Source: CAZCQP01 sp964500895 (GTDB lineage Bacteria; Bacillota; Clostridia; Lachnospirales; JAISER01). From it: a stretch of 37,602 nt of DNA. Of this stretch, positions 7,961-15,363 are shown in pieces. Position numbers and translations under genes: made by a program. Position 1 is the first letter of the stretch. The number at the start of each line of letters is the position of its first letter. The notes under the pieces are model-generated. The model was not told the DNA's origin and ran no database searches. It saw only the letters and a program-made list of their open reading frames with translations. The stretch spans positions 1-37,602 of the forward strand of contig CAZCQP010000027.1 of assembly GCA_964500895.1 (NCBI GenBank), written 5' to 3'.

Positions 7961-8782
7961 ATGACTGTTTCTTTCATTAAAACCAGCCCCACCCAAAACA
8001 TGACGGTGCTGGTGACAAGCCCGGTAGAAAAAAGCTTGCAGGACACCATCGGCAAAAAGCTGATGCAGTATGACCACGTAAACGCAGAGCAAGTGGGCTT
8101 TTTAGAACCGACCACCCAAGACAAGGCTTGGGTGCGGTTGTGTATGTTGGGTGGATTTTGCGGCAATGGTGTGCTTTCTGCGGCGGCTGTGGCAGCCAGA
8201 GACCGGCAAATACCGGTGGGCAGTTGTGTAGAAGTGCCTGTGGAGGCAGCGGAGGCCCCAGACACCCTTTTAAACTGCCGGGTCATTGTAGAAGATGGCT
8301 ATTGCTTATGTGCTTTACACATGCCGGACCCGTTGGAGGTCACCGTAACCCCTTTTGTGCCCGACGGCTGCATCTGTGCCTTGCCATTGGTGCATTTTCC
8401 GGGCATTAGCCATGTGATTTGCAACCCATCTGCCCTGTTAACCCCCCAGGACCCAGAGGCTTTCACCCAGGCCCTGTTTAAGCGCATTGCAGACTTCACC
8501 CCCAACGACACCATAGGCATTATGTTTTACGATGGCCATTTTTTGCGGCCCTATGTATACACGGCTCCGGCAAACTGCCGGGTGTGGGAACGGGGCTGCG
8601 GTTCAGGCTCCTCGGCAGTGGGGGCGTATTTGGCAACCCTACACCAAAGGGATGTGGACATTCAGCTGCCACAGCCCGGGGGAACCATTGGGGTTCAAGC
8701 GGCATACAACCGGGGTGGGGTGCCCCATATTGTTGTTGAAGGCCGGGTATATATTGTAGCTGAAGGAAACGCTTATTTATAA
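7961..8782 (+). CDS. DapF-fold amino-acid racemase, CntK/histidine-racemase type
   Basis: A 273-aa cofactor-independent epimerase of the diaminopimelate epimerase fold. The two catalytic cysteines sit in GGFCGNG (C67) and ERGCGSGSSA (C213), one in each pseudo-symmetric half. The N-terminal part (NMTVLVTS and EQVGFLEP) resembles what I recall of staphylopine histidine racemase CntK more than housekeeping DapF, so L/D-histidine or a related amino acid is the likelier substrate; this is inference from memory. I chose the start at 7961 because AAAGGA ends 10 nt upstream; the ATG at 7952 is only 1 nt from it. No CntL or CntM partner is nearby. The gene lies 51 bp after one cyclase and 65 bp before another, probably in one operon. 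Confidence 0.75.
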   Translation: MTVSFIKTSPTQNMTVLVTSPVEKSLQDTIGKKLMQYDHVNAEQVGFLEPTTQDKAWVRLCMLGGFCGNGVLSAAAVAARDRQIPVGSCVEVPVEAAEAPDTLLNCRVIVEDGYCLCALHMPDPLEVTVTPFVPDGCICALPLVHFPGISHVICNPSALLTPQDPEAFTQALFKRIADFTPNDTIGIMFYDGHFLRPYVYTAPANCRVWERGCGSGSSAVGAYLATLHQRDVDIQLPQPGGTIGVQAAYNRGGVPHIVVEGRVYIVAEGNAYL

Positions 8783-8847
8783 CGGTTTGAAAGAAATCAG
8801 CGCCGGGGTAGCAGGCAAACTGCAACCGGCACGGAGGCATTGCCATA

Positions 8848-11064
8848 ATGTTTAATTTCTTAGAGATAGGTTCCCCTTATAGCATTTTTGCCATTGTGGC
8901 ATTTTTGTTTTATCATCTCTGTCTTTTTGCTTATGCAGATGATGTTTTGGAAAAGCCCCGGCTGCCCATTTATTTGCGGCCGTTACTTGCGGTGCTTAAT
9001 TTGATTGTGGTGGTTTGTGCTATAAATTTAAAGTTTTATCCCGCCACAACCTATTTTGTTATGCTGCTGATTTTATTCTTAGAATTTTTATTGCTGTATA
9101 AAGACAACCTTAGCAAAATATGCTTCATGGTGTCTAACATCATGCTCCATGTGATGTCCATACGTGCCATGTGCGTGGCTATCTTTGCCTTTGCCATTAA
9201 TGCCCCCATTTATATGGTGGTGCACCTCAAAGAGTGCCTCATTTTGTCCTCTGCCGTTGCTTTTACCACCCTGTCTGTTTTGACTGTGGCCCTTAAATTT
9301 TTGGTACCAGGCAAACGGATAAAGCTTATAAGCCGTGGAAACCACCAATTTTGGTTTTTAACAGCCTGGTGTATGATTTGTATTGTGTATCTGCTTTACA
9401 ACGCCAGAGTGTACAGTACGTTTGAAGCCTTTACCCCTTTAATTGGCTTGCAAATCACCACCTCTGCTGCCATCTTGGCCACGTTATATATTGTCATTAT
9501 TTTTTCCATTCGCACCACAGAGCTGATGGACTATAAAGACAAAAACTCGGTGTTGCAGCTGGCCATTCAAAAGGAATACTTGTACCGGAAATCTATTGTT
9601 AGCGATGCCATTTCCACCTACGAGTTTAACTTGACCAAAGACCAAATTGTACTGGGGTTTATAGATTCTGTGAATGGCGAGGCCGACCAGAACCAGAAAC
9701 CCCGTATTGTGTACAACTACACCAGTGTAATGGAAGACATTACCCGGCTTTTTGTACATGCAGAGGATGCGGCAGCCTTTGCCCACTGTTGCAACCGTAA
9801 AAACTTGATGGAAGCCTTTACAGCCGGCAAAAGCGAAGTGATTATCGAGTACCGGCGAATGGTGCCTGAAAGCAGTTTCATTTGGGTGCGTGAAGTAATT
9901 ACCCTTATTAAAGACTTGGATACCGGGGACATTACCGGCTTTGTTTACGTGAAGGACATTGACGAGGAAAAGAAAAGCCAGCTAGAGCTTCAGTTCAAAG
10001 CCGAACGGGATGCCCTAACCGGCCTGTACAACAAAGAAATGACCGGCAAGCTTATCACACGGTATTTGCAGTCCAGCAAGGCGGGCGGCGAAACGGGTGC
10101 CTTGCTGATTATTGATGTGGACAATTTTAAAACCGTCAACGACAGCCTGGGCCATACTTTTGGGGATGCAGTGCTTTGCGCCCTGGGCGAAAAGCTGCGG
10201 AGCATTTTCCGGGACAACGACATCATTGGGCGCATTGGTGGGGACGAGTTTATGGCGTTTATGAGCAACACCAAGAGCACAGACATCGCCAAGGAGAAAG
10301 CTGCACAAATTTGCACCAATTTTAAAACCACCTACGAGGGCACCGGGGGCAAAAAGATTACCATTTCCGGCAGCGTGGGCATTGCCTTTTTCCCCAACCA
10401 CGGCTTAACTTTTGAGGAACTGTACAAAAATGCAGACGTGGCCTTGTACGCCACCAAAAACAAGGGCAAAGACAACTTTAGCGTTTTTGAAGGGCAGGAC
10501 TTTACCGAGTACATTTCCAACCGTACCAAAATTGAAAGCCAAAAAGGCGCCGAACAAAAAAGCTTTTTGGACAACAAGCTGGAGTATGTTTTTAAAATAT
10601 TGTATGACTCCCCCCAACCCATGGGGGCTATCCAATCCATTTTAGAGCTATTGTCCGACCATTACGGGTTCAGCCGGGGTTATATTTTTGAGCTATCCCA
10701 AGAAAACCACACCCTGTGCAACACCTTTGAATGGGCAGAGCAAGGCATTAACCCTTCTTGCATTGCCACTGGGGAACCTTTGCCTATATCCGCCTTTAGA
10801 GAGGCGTACATCAGCTTTGAAGACAGCGGGGTGTATGCGTTAAGCCGGGCCGAGGCCGGGCCGGACATGAAAGCCTTTATGAAAAGCCGGGGCGCAAAAT
10901 CTATGCTGCTGGTGGCCATGATGGACGTGGGGCGCATTACGGGATTTATCGGCTTTGACGACTGCATCACCACCCATATTTTCGCCAAAGGGGACGTGAA
11001 GGATATTGCCGCCGTCTGCCAGGTGCTGGCGGTGTTTATCGCCAAGGAGCGTAAAGAGGCTTGA
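8848..11064 (+). CDS. Membrane diguanylate cyclase, 7TM-like-PAS-GGDEF-GAF
   Basis: A 738-aa protein. About 220 N-terminal residues form six or seven membrane helices (for example 11-29, 44-62, 67-84 and 205-220), an unassigned membrane sensor. A PAS-like region follows (about 240-375), then GGDEF (about 385-545) with intact GGDEF at 464-468 and an I-site RDND at 455-458, and a GAF-like domain (about 570-735). Active and feedback-inhibited c-di-GMP synthesis is expected from these motifs. The core is paralogous to the cyclase at 5723-7909 (both have SVGVAF/SVGIAF and the same GAF layout), but the N terminus is unrelated and the Cys-rich tail is absent. GGAGG lies 10 nt before the start. Confidence 0.88.
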   Translation: MFNFLEIGSPYSIFAIVAFLFYHLCLFAYADDVLEKPRLPIYLRPLLAVLNLIVVVCAINLKFYPATTYFVMLLILFLEFLLLYKDNLSKICFMVSNIMLHVMSIRAMCVAIFAFAINAPIYMVVHLKECLILSSAVAFTTLSVLTVALKFLVPGKRIKLISRGNHQFWFLTAWCMICIVYLLYNARVYSTFEAFTPLIGLQITTSAAILATLYIVIIFSIRTTELMDYKDKNSVLQLAIQKEYLYRKSIVSDAISTYEFNLTKDQIVLGFIDSVNGEADQNQKPRIVYNYTSVMEDITRLFVHAEDAAAFAHCCNRKNLMEAFTAGKSEVIIEYRRMVPESSFIWVREVITLIKDLDTGDITGFVYVKDIDEEKKSQLELQFKAERDALTGLYNKEMTGKLITRYLQSSKAGGETGALLIIDVDNFKTVNDSLGHTFGDAVLCALGEKLRSIFRDNDIIGRIGGDEFMAFMSNTKSTDIAKEKAAQICTNFKTTYEGTGGKKITISGSVGIAFFPNHGLTFEELYKNADVALYATKNKGKDNFSVFEGQDFTEYISNRTKIESQKGAEQKSFLDNKLEYVFKILYDSPQPMGAIQSILELLSDHYGFSRGYIFELSQENHTLCNTFEWAEQGINPSCIATGEPLPISAFREAYISFEDSGVYALSRAEAGPDMKAFMKSRGAKSMLLVAMMDVGRITGFIGFDDCITTHIFAKGDVKDIAAVCQVLAVFIAKERKEA

Positions 11065-11133
11065 CAGGCTTGTTGTTGACCGTTAGCATATGAAAAATGC
11101 TTGCTTAAAATTTGAAAAAAAGGATTTGTTTGT

Positions 11134-11502
11134 ATGGAAATTAAAATCATTGACAAAGACTTTGCCATTTGCAAAGTCACCGACTTAACCCAAGTGAACT
11201 TTCAAGATGCATTTTGCTTTGTGGGCAAAACAGATGAGGAACTGTCCTTGGTGTGTGATGTGCAGTACGTTCCACAAAACGTGGTTGAATGCGACAGCGG
11301 CTGGAAAGGGTTTAGGGTGCAGGGTGTGCTGGATTTTTCCCTTATCGGCATTTTATCTAAAATATCTTCTTTATTAGCAGCAAACGCAATCAGCATCTTC
11401 GCCATCTCCACCTATAACACAGACTACATTTTAATCAAGCAAGACCACTTTGAAAAAGCCATTGCTGTTTTACAACAGGAAGGCTACCATCTTGCAGAGT
11501 AA
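11134..11502 (+). CDS. ACT-domain protein
   Basis: A 122-aa stand-alone protein. The C-terminal half (about 60-118) has the ACT pattern: a strand, then GVLDFSLIGILSKISSLLAANAI, then SIFAISTYNTDYILI and a closing helix. The family (COG3603-like) is taken to bind amino acids as an allosteric module, but its ligand is not settled. The gene is 69 bp after the membrane cyclase on the same strand and ends at a hairpin terminator. Nearness to a racemase could hint at amino-acid sensing, but that is only inference. Confidence 0.75.
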   Translation: MEIKIIDKDFAICKVTDLTQVNFQDAFCFVGKTDEELSLVCDVQYVPQNVVECDSGWKGFRVQGVLDFSLIGILSKISSLLAANAISIFAISTYNTDYILIKQDHFEKAIAVLQQEGYHLAE

Positions 11503-11506
11503 ATTG

Positions 11507-11540
11507 TAAGAGGCCGGGATCCACTTCCAGCCTCTTATAT
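11507..11540 (+). terminator. Hairpin terminator after the ACT gene (copy 1)
   Basis: Stem taagaggc / gcctctta with a 15-nt loop, followed by a weak T-rich stretch (tattgtt). A near copy of this hairpin lies at 11665-11696, on the far side of the inserted repeat element. Confidence 0.6.
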
Positions 11541-11662
11541 TGTTGACAGCTGGGCTTTGCCCCGAACCCTAACCGCTTTTTGAAAAAACCGGTGCAAAAG
11601 CTTTTTGAAAGGTTTGGGAAACTTTTTCTCGAAAAAGTTTCCCAAGGTCTTTTGTCAACAAT
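11539..11662. repeat. 10-bp inverted repeats bracketing repeat copy C
   Basis: ATTGTTGACA (11539-11548) and its exact reverse complement TGTCAACAAT (11653-11662) flank repeat copy C. They may be the ends of a small mobile unit, or arms of a larger hairpin. No transposase is present. Confidence 0.6.
11552..11645 (-). repeat. Modular hairpin repeat, copy C (module 2 missing)
   Basis: Read on the minus strand: module 1 (ttgggaaacttttt-cgag-aaaaagtttcccaa at 11614-11645), then tttcaaaaagctttt, module 3 (gcaccgg...aaaaagcggtt) and module 4 (ttcggggcaaagccc). The 25-nt module 2 of copies A and B and its caaagttttt neighbour are cleanly absent. It lies between the ACT gene and the phage block. Confidence 0.85.
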
Positions 11663-11664
11663 CT

Positions 11665-11696
11665 GAGGGGCCGGAAACCACTTCCAGCCTCTTTTT
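11665..11696 (+). terminator. Hairpin terminator, copy 2
   Basis: An imperfect stem (gagg...ggaa / ttcc...cctc) ends in TTTTT on the plus strand. It repeats the sequence of the 11507-11540 hairpin, including a shared ccacttccagcctctt, so the two look like a duplication around repeat copy C. It adjoins the stop of the minus-strand tail gene at 11698. Confidence 0.55.
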
Positions 11697-11697
11697 G

Positions 11698-12771
11698 TTA
11701 CCGCATTTTTTCCAACAGCCCCGGCGGGCGCTGGCCCAGCACGCAGGACTGCTGATACCCGTTTTCATCCCAGCTTTCGGTAATCTCCGTAATTTGCTTC
11801 AACAGCCCCGCCCCCCGATGACGCAGGGTGACAAAATCACCCAGGAAATAGTCCCGGTCAGCTTTCAGGGGATGGTAGGGATTCAGGGTTCCGTCAGCGC
11901 TTTCCACATAGGGTGCGGCGGCCAGTGCTTCCTCCCCCAGGGCAATCAGCTTGTCCCTGTCTGCAATGCCCACGCTTTTGTTGTCCACCACTGTCTCCCG
12001 GCGGTCTACCCCCACTGCCCGGTCATTCACCCAAATCCACGGCCGGTTCACTTCTGGGGTATCTTTATTGTCGCTGCCCCCCACCACAAGCGCCGTGTTT
12101 TTATAACCCAGGCTGCTTTCCGTAAACGTTTGCTCCAGCACATTGTCATATTCCGCAGATAAAATCACCTGGGGATGTTCCTGCTGGTCAATGCCCCGGT
12201 CCACCCCTTCCACCACATCGAAATAAAACCGGTTATCTTCAATGTTTGGCAAAAGCCGGATGCCCAATGCGGTTTCGGCACATATTTTTTCAATATGGTC
12301 CAGTAAAATTTTAGGCTCCCATGTCCAGTTCACTTGAGGCAGAAGCCCTGTCACCGGCAACACCACAATGCCCGCATGTTGGCGGGTGCGGTGGGAGCGC
12401 TCTGCAATGTTCAGGTCCACCAGGTCTTTCATAAGAACTTCCGCCTTCTGTGGCGGGGTAGCATAAGGCAAGGTGGCCCGGAAAGAGAGCATGTATTCCG
12501 GGGAACGGCCGGAAACCGTCAGCAGCATTCCTTCCATGTACGGGTTTTGCACCCCCTCCACATGCTCGATGTAGCCGCTGCGCCATTGGTCCAACACCAC
12601 CATGTTGCCCACTTCTAAATACATGGCCCCGTCCATATGGCTGTAGATGGTCAGTGTAAAATCCCCCACTTTGCCATGCCTTCTTGTAAAAATAAAGCTT
12701 TCATACCCGTCTATTTGCGCCAGCAAGTTAAAGTTCACATCAAATACCCTTAAAGACGCCTGATTGCCCAT
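11698..12771 (-). CDS. Tail hub/tip protein, siphovirus Gp37-like
   Basis: A 357-aa protein. The N terminus (VFDVNFNLLAQIDGYESFIFTRR...GDFTLTI) is typical of the Sipho_Gp37 (ReqiPepy6 Gp37-like) family, part of the tail tip or baseplate hub below the distal tail protein. The start follows AGGAGG by 5 nt. It is the last gene of the phage block; holin and endolysin genes, which often follow tail-tip and fiber genes, are absent, and a hairpin and repeat copy C follow directly. No peptidase or muramidase motif was seen in it. Confidence 0.72.
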   Translation of the reverse strand: MGNQASLRVFDVNFNLLAQIDGYESFIFTRRHGKVGDFTLTIYSHMDGAMYLEVGNMVVLDQWRSGYIEHVEGVQNPYMEGMLLTVSGRSPEYMLSFRATLPYATPPQKAEVLMKDLVDLNIAERSHRTRQHAGIVVLPVTGLLPQVNWTWEPKILLDHIEKICAETALGIRLLPNIEDNRFYFDVVEGVDRGIDQQEHPQVILSAEYDNVLEQTFTESSLGYKNTALVVGGSDNKDTPEVNRPWIWVNDRAVGVDRRETVVDNKSVGIADRDKLIALGEEALAAAPYVESADGTLNPYHPLKADRDYFLGDFVTLRHRGAGLLKQITEITESWDENGYQQSCVLGQRPPGLLEKMR

Positions 12772-12780
12772 GGCCGCCTC

Positions 12781-13683
12781 CTAGTCTATTGTTTCGGTGA
12801 TGGTATTGCCGGAAAAGCTGGAAATCTTGGTCACTTGCAGGTTGGCATCGGTGAAGTAAATGGTTTCCCCAATGGATTGGGTGAAGAAATAGGTTGTGCG
12901 GGTGGCCAGCACGCTTTGGTTAAACCGGTTAATGATTTTTTCCTCTATGTGTCCGTCTGCAAAAAAGGTGGTGACCATGTTGTAACCACTGCGGCGGGAC
13001 CAATCGTCAAAGTCTGTGCTGGCCTGGGCATACAGCTCTGCCTTTACTTGGTTGAACCAACCTTCGTACAGCTGCTTCATGTCTTGCCACTGCACTTTCG
13101 TTTGGTCAAAGTAAGTGTCCCAATGGCTGCACACTTCGGCGTATTTGGCTTGATACTGGTTGAAAATGGCCGTTAAGTCCGGCTGGTTAATGAGCGCAGC
13201 CACCACCCCACATAGGCCCGCATCCAGCCGTAAATCCGTAATGTTGCTTTGGCTAATCACTTTTGTACCTGCATTCACCCGAATATCCGCCAAGCCCAGT
13301 TCCCAAAAGGCGTTATCCCGTTGCAAGGCAGGGGCCACCGGGGTTTGCTTGGCCTCCCCAGTTTTCACCACCGCCGAAATCCTTCGTCCTGCCTGGGTTA
13401 AGTCCAGTTGCAGCACCACCCGGTCTATCCGAGGCAATGCAGCGTGTGCCGGAGAAATGGTTAACACTTTGGCTGCGCCTTCGTTTTTATAGTAATACCC
13501 GTTGATGAACCCCCGACCCACCAAAACCTGCACGTCCATGCCGTTGTACACATTCACTTTCAAGGCGTTTCCGCCCCAAAACACCCCGTTGCCAATGAAA
13601 CTGGCAAAATACGACACAAATTCCGCTGCGGTATAAGCCCTGTCCCCTTCAAAGCTGTTGAAAAACATGGAACTTTCACTCAT
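12781..13683 (-). CDS. Baseplate/receptor-binding-like tail protein
   Basis: A 300-aa protein beginning MSESSMFFNSFEGDR. The first 150 residues (a Y-A-EF-SYF-FI-NGVF pattern, then NPRIDRVVL-like PRIDRVVLQLD) match a common Firmicutes phage structural N-terminal domain found in baseplate-upper or appendage proteins. The middle (about 170-245) is helical and charged, and the end is beta-rich. It probably contacts the cell surface. I chose the start at 13683, which overlaps the upstream 58-aa gene by 8 nt; a start 17 codons earlier would run deep into that gene. The ribosome binding site is weak (GGTGG), which fits translational coupling. Confidence 0.65.
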   Translation of the reverse strand: MSESSMFFNSFEGDRAYTAAEFVSYFASFIGNGVFWGGNALKVNVYNGMDVQVLVGRGFINGYYYKNEGAAKVLTISPAHAALPRIDRVVLQLDLTQAGRRISAVVKTGEAKQTPVAPALQRDNAFWELGLADIRVNAGTKVISQSNITDLRLDAGLCGVVAALINQPDLTAIFNQYQAKYAEVCSHWDTYFDQTKVQWQDMKQLYEGWFNQVKAELYAQASTDFDDWSRRSGYNMVTTFFADGHIEEKIINRFNQSVLATRTTYFFTQSIGETIYFTDANLQVTKISSFSGNTITETID

Positions 13684-13852
13684 TGGGCACCACCCATTTC
13701 CCATTTTGATAGACTTTGCCCAGGCAATCCCCATCTACCACTACCTCTGCCATGGTAATGGGTATCATGAGGGGGCTTTCCACCGGCCCCGCCAGAAAAG
13801 ATACCCCCACACATTGCCCCTCTTGGTCTATTTGCGCATATATATGCTCCAT
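13676..13852 (-). CDS. Small phage protein (58 aa)
   Basis: Begins MEHIYAQIDQEG, contains a SPLMIPI segment and ends KVYQNGKWVVPNE. Short proteins of this form, with a closing GKW-V motif, are common among siphovirus tail genes of Firmicutes. Their role is not known to me. The start follows AGGGGG. The stop overlaps the next gene (AATGAGTGA), as expected for a coupled phage operon. Confidence 0.65.
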   Translation of the reverse strand: MEHIYAQIDQEGQCVGVSFLAGPVESPLMIPITMAEVVVDGDCLGKVYQNGKWVVPNE

Positions 13853-13866
13853 ACCCCTGCCCCCTT

Positions 13867-14451
13867 TTAATAAAATTCAATCACTTGCCAGCTGATTGTG
13901 CTTCCCCCGCTTGACCCTGAACTGGTATTGTTGGTGGAAACCGTTAAGGCTGTGTTGGTTAAGGCCACCACAATGCTTCCATAAATGGCTCTGGCTCCGC
14001 TGTTTTCAACAATTCCTGCCTGAACCTGGTAGGACACCACTCCATTATTTAAAATGACCAGTGCCTTAGCAGCATTAATGGTGCTAAGGGTAATGGTACC
14101 GTTCGCATAATTATCAGGAAGCTTAAACGTCCCCCGCTGCACACTTTTAACCACCCCTCTGGCTGTGGTGGCATTCACCGTGGCCAGGGTTGAATTGATG
14201 GTGCCCATGGTGGTATTCATGGTGCCCACCGTGGTGCTTACGTTGCTTACAGACGTGCTAATGCTGTCTATTTTGGCCATGCGGGCGCTGCTTAACTGGT
14301 TGAGCAAATGGTTAAAAATGCCCTTCACATAACCCATCAGGCTGGTGGCCGTACCCACGGTGGTGGCGGCGGCTTCTGTCCGCTGGCCAATGTTCACATC
14401 TAAAGACGTGTTCATGTCTGCGTTTATTTTTTTTACTTCTGCCCAGCTCAT
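13867..14451 (-). CDS. Tail appendage/fiber-like protein
   Basis: A 194-aa protein that starts MSWAEVKKINADMNTSLD, a frequent start of short fiber-like proteins in clostridial prophages. Residues 20-95 are low-complexity and rich in Ser, Thr, Val and Asn, with repeated TVGT/TMGTINST-type units likely to form a trimeric coil. The C-terminal half (VKSVQRGTFKLPDNYANGTITLS) is beta-rich with a Gly-Ser stretch near the end. GGAGGGG precedes the start. Receptor contact is inferred, not shown. Confidence 0.6.
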   Translation of the reverse strand: MSWAEVKKINADMNTSLDVNIGQRTEAAATTVGTATSLMGYVKGIFNHLLNQLSSARMAKIDSISTSVSNVSTTVGTMNTTMGTINSTLATVNATTARGVVKSVQRGTFKLPDNYANGTITLSTINAAKALVILNNGVVSYQVQAGIVENSGARAIYGSIVVALTNTALTVSTNNTSSGSSGGSTISWQVIEFY

Positions 14452-14466
14452 ATTTTCCCCTCCTTG

Positions 14467-15339
14467 TTAAATGCCTGCGTACAGGCGTTTATATTGCAGG
14501 CCAATGGCGGCCGTGTCGTTGCCTTCCTCTGCCTGAAAACGCAGCACGTTTTCCCCCAGTTCCAGCTGGAAAAAGGTGCTTTCCAAGTCAATGTAATGAA
14601 AGGCGTTGAAGCTTTCCCCGTTTTCATCATAAATGGTGACGGACTTTTCTCCAAAGCCGGTTTTAATCATCATTTTTTGATGCACATAAATGGGGGTGTT
14701 CACCTTGATGAATGCACCGGTGGTGAGGTTGGTGATGGACGGGGTGTCTACCGGGCCGGGAATGGTAATGACCAGGGAAGCCGGGGCGTCCCCGTTGTTG
14801 TTGATGATGGCTTTCCCCCCGGTCATATCCCCAAACAATAAAGGCTTGTCAAAGGCCAGCACAAAGCTGAACTTGGGTTCCACCTCCATCATGTCCACCT
14901 TTTCCCAGTCGATGTCTGTTGCATAATTGCCCGGCACCATCAGCGTTACGGTGAAGTGCACAATGCCGTCCGGGCTTTCGTAGTCTGTGTCTAAAAAGGA
15001 CGGGGCATCCACCACACACACATTTTCAAACCGGCGGCTAAAAGTGGTGCCGTAGGCCGTGAGCCGCCCTGTAAGCAGCGGGTTGAAAGCTTGAATCAGT
15101 GCCCGCCGGTGCCGCTCGTATTCGGTGGTGTCCTCTGTCACCAGCGCCCCCCGTATGGTAATGAGCCGCTCGTCAATGCCTGTGCCTAAGGCTGTTTTTC
15201 CCTGCTGGTACGGGGCTTTGGTTAAAAAGGCGCTGGCAGCCACACCGTCTGCCCCTTGCTGGGACAAAAAGAAATAGGGCCGTTCATTCCCTAGTAAAAT
15301 GGTCTGGTTTTTGTCGTTTTCATATAATAAAGTCAGCAT
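14467..15339 (-). CDS. Distal tail protein (Dit-like)
   Basis: A 290-aa protein directly after the tape measure gene, the standard place of Dit. The N-terminal domain (about 1-150) has the Sipho_tail pattern with an ERHRRALIQAFNPL segment and a short loop describing a reference plane; the second half (about 160-290) is a beta sandwich with FFQLELGENVLRF near the end. Dit forms the ring joining tail tube and tip. GGAGG lies upstream of the start. Confidence 0.75.
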   Translation of the reverse strand: MLTLLYENDKNQTILLGNERPYFFLSQQGADGVAASAFLTKAPYQQGKTALGTGIDERLITIRGALVTEDTTEYERHRRALIQAFNPLLTGRLTAYGTTFSRRFENVCVVDAPSFLDTDYESPDGIVHFTVTLMVPGNYATDIDWEKVDMMEVEPKFSFVLAFDKPLLFGDMTGGKAIINNNGDAPASLVITIPGPVDTPSITNLTTGAFIKVNTPIYVHQKMMIKTGFGEKSVTIYDENGESFNAFHYIDLESTFFQLELGENVLRFQAEEGNDTAAIGLQYKRLYAGI

Positions 15340-15363
15340 GGTTACTTCCTCCTTTACAGCCTC

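Noticed and set aside
11507..11696. The duplicated hairpin as attL/attR of a prophage
   Set aside because: Both copies lie at the same edge of the block; no third copy is found near 25323-25474.
13680..13880. 66-aa ORF between the appendage genes
   Set aside because: A different frame at 13676-13852 has a better start site and a phage-like end motif, so that one was kept.
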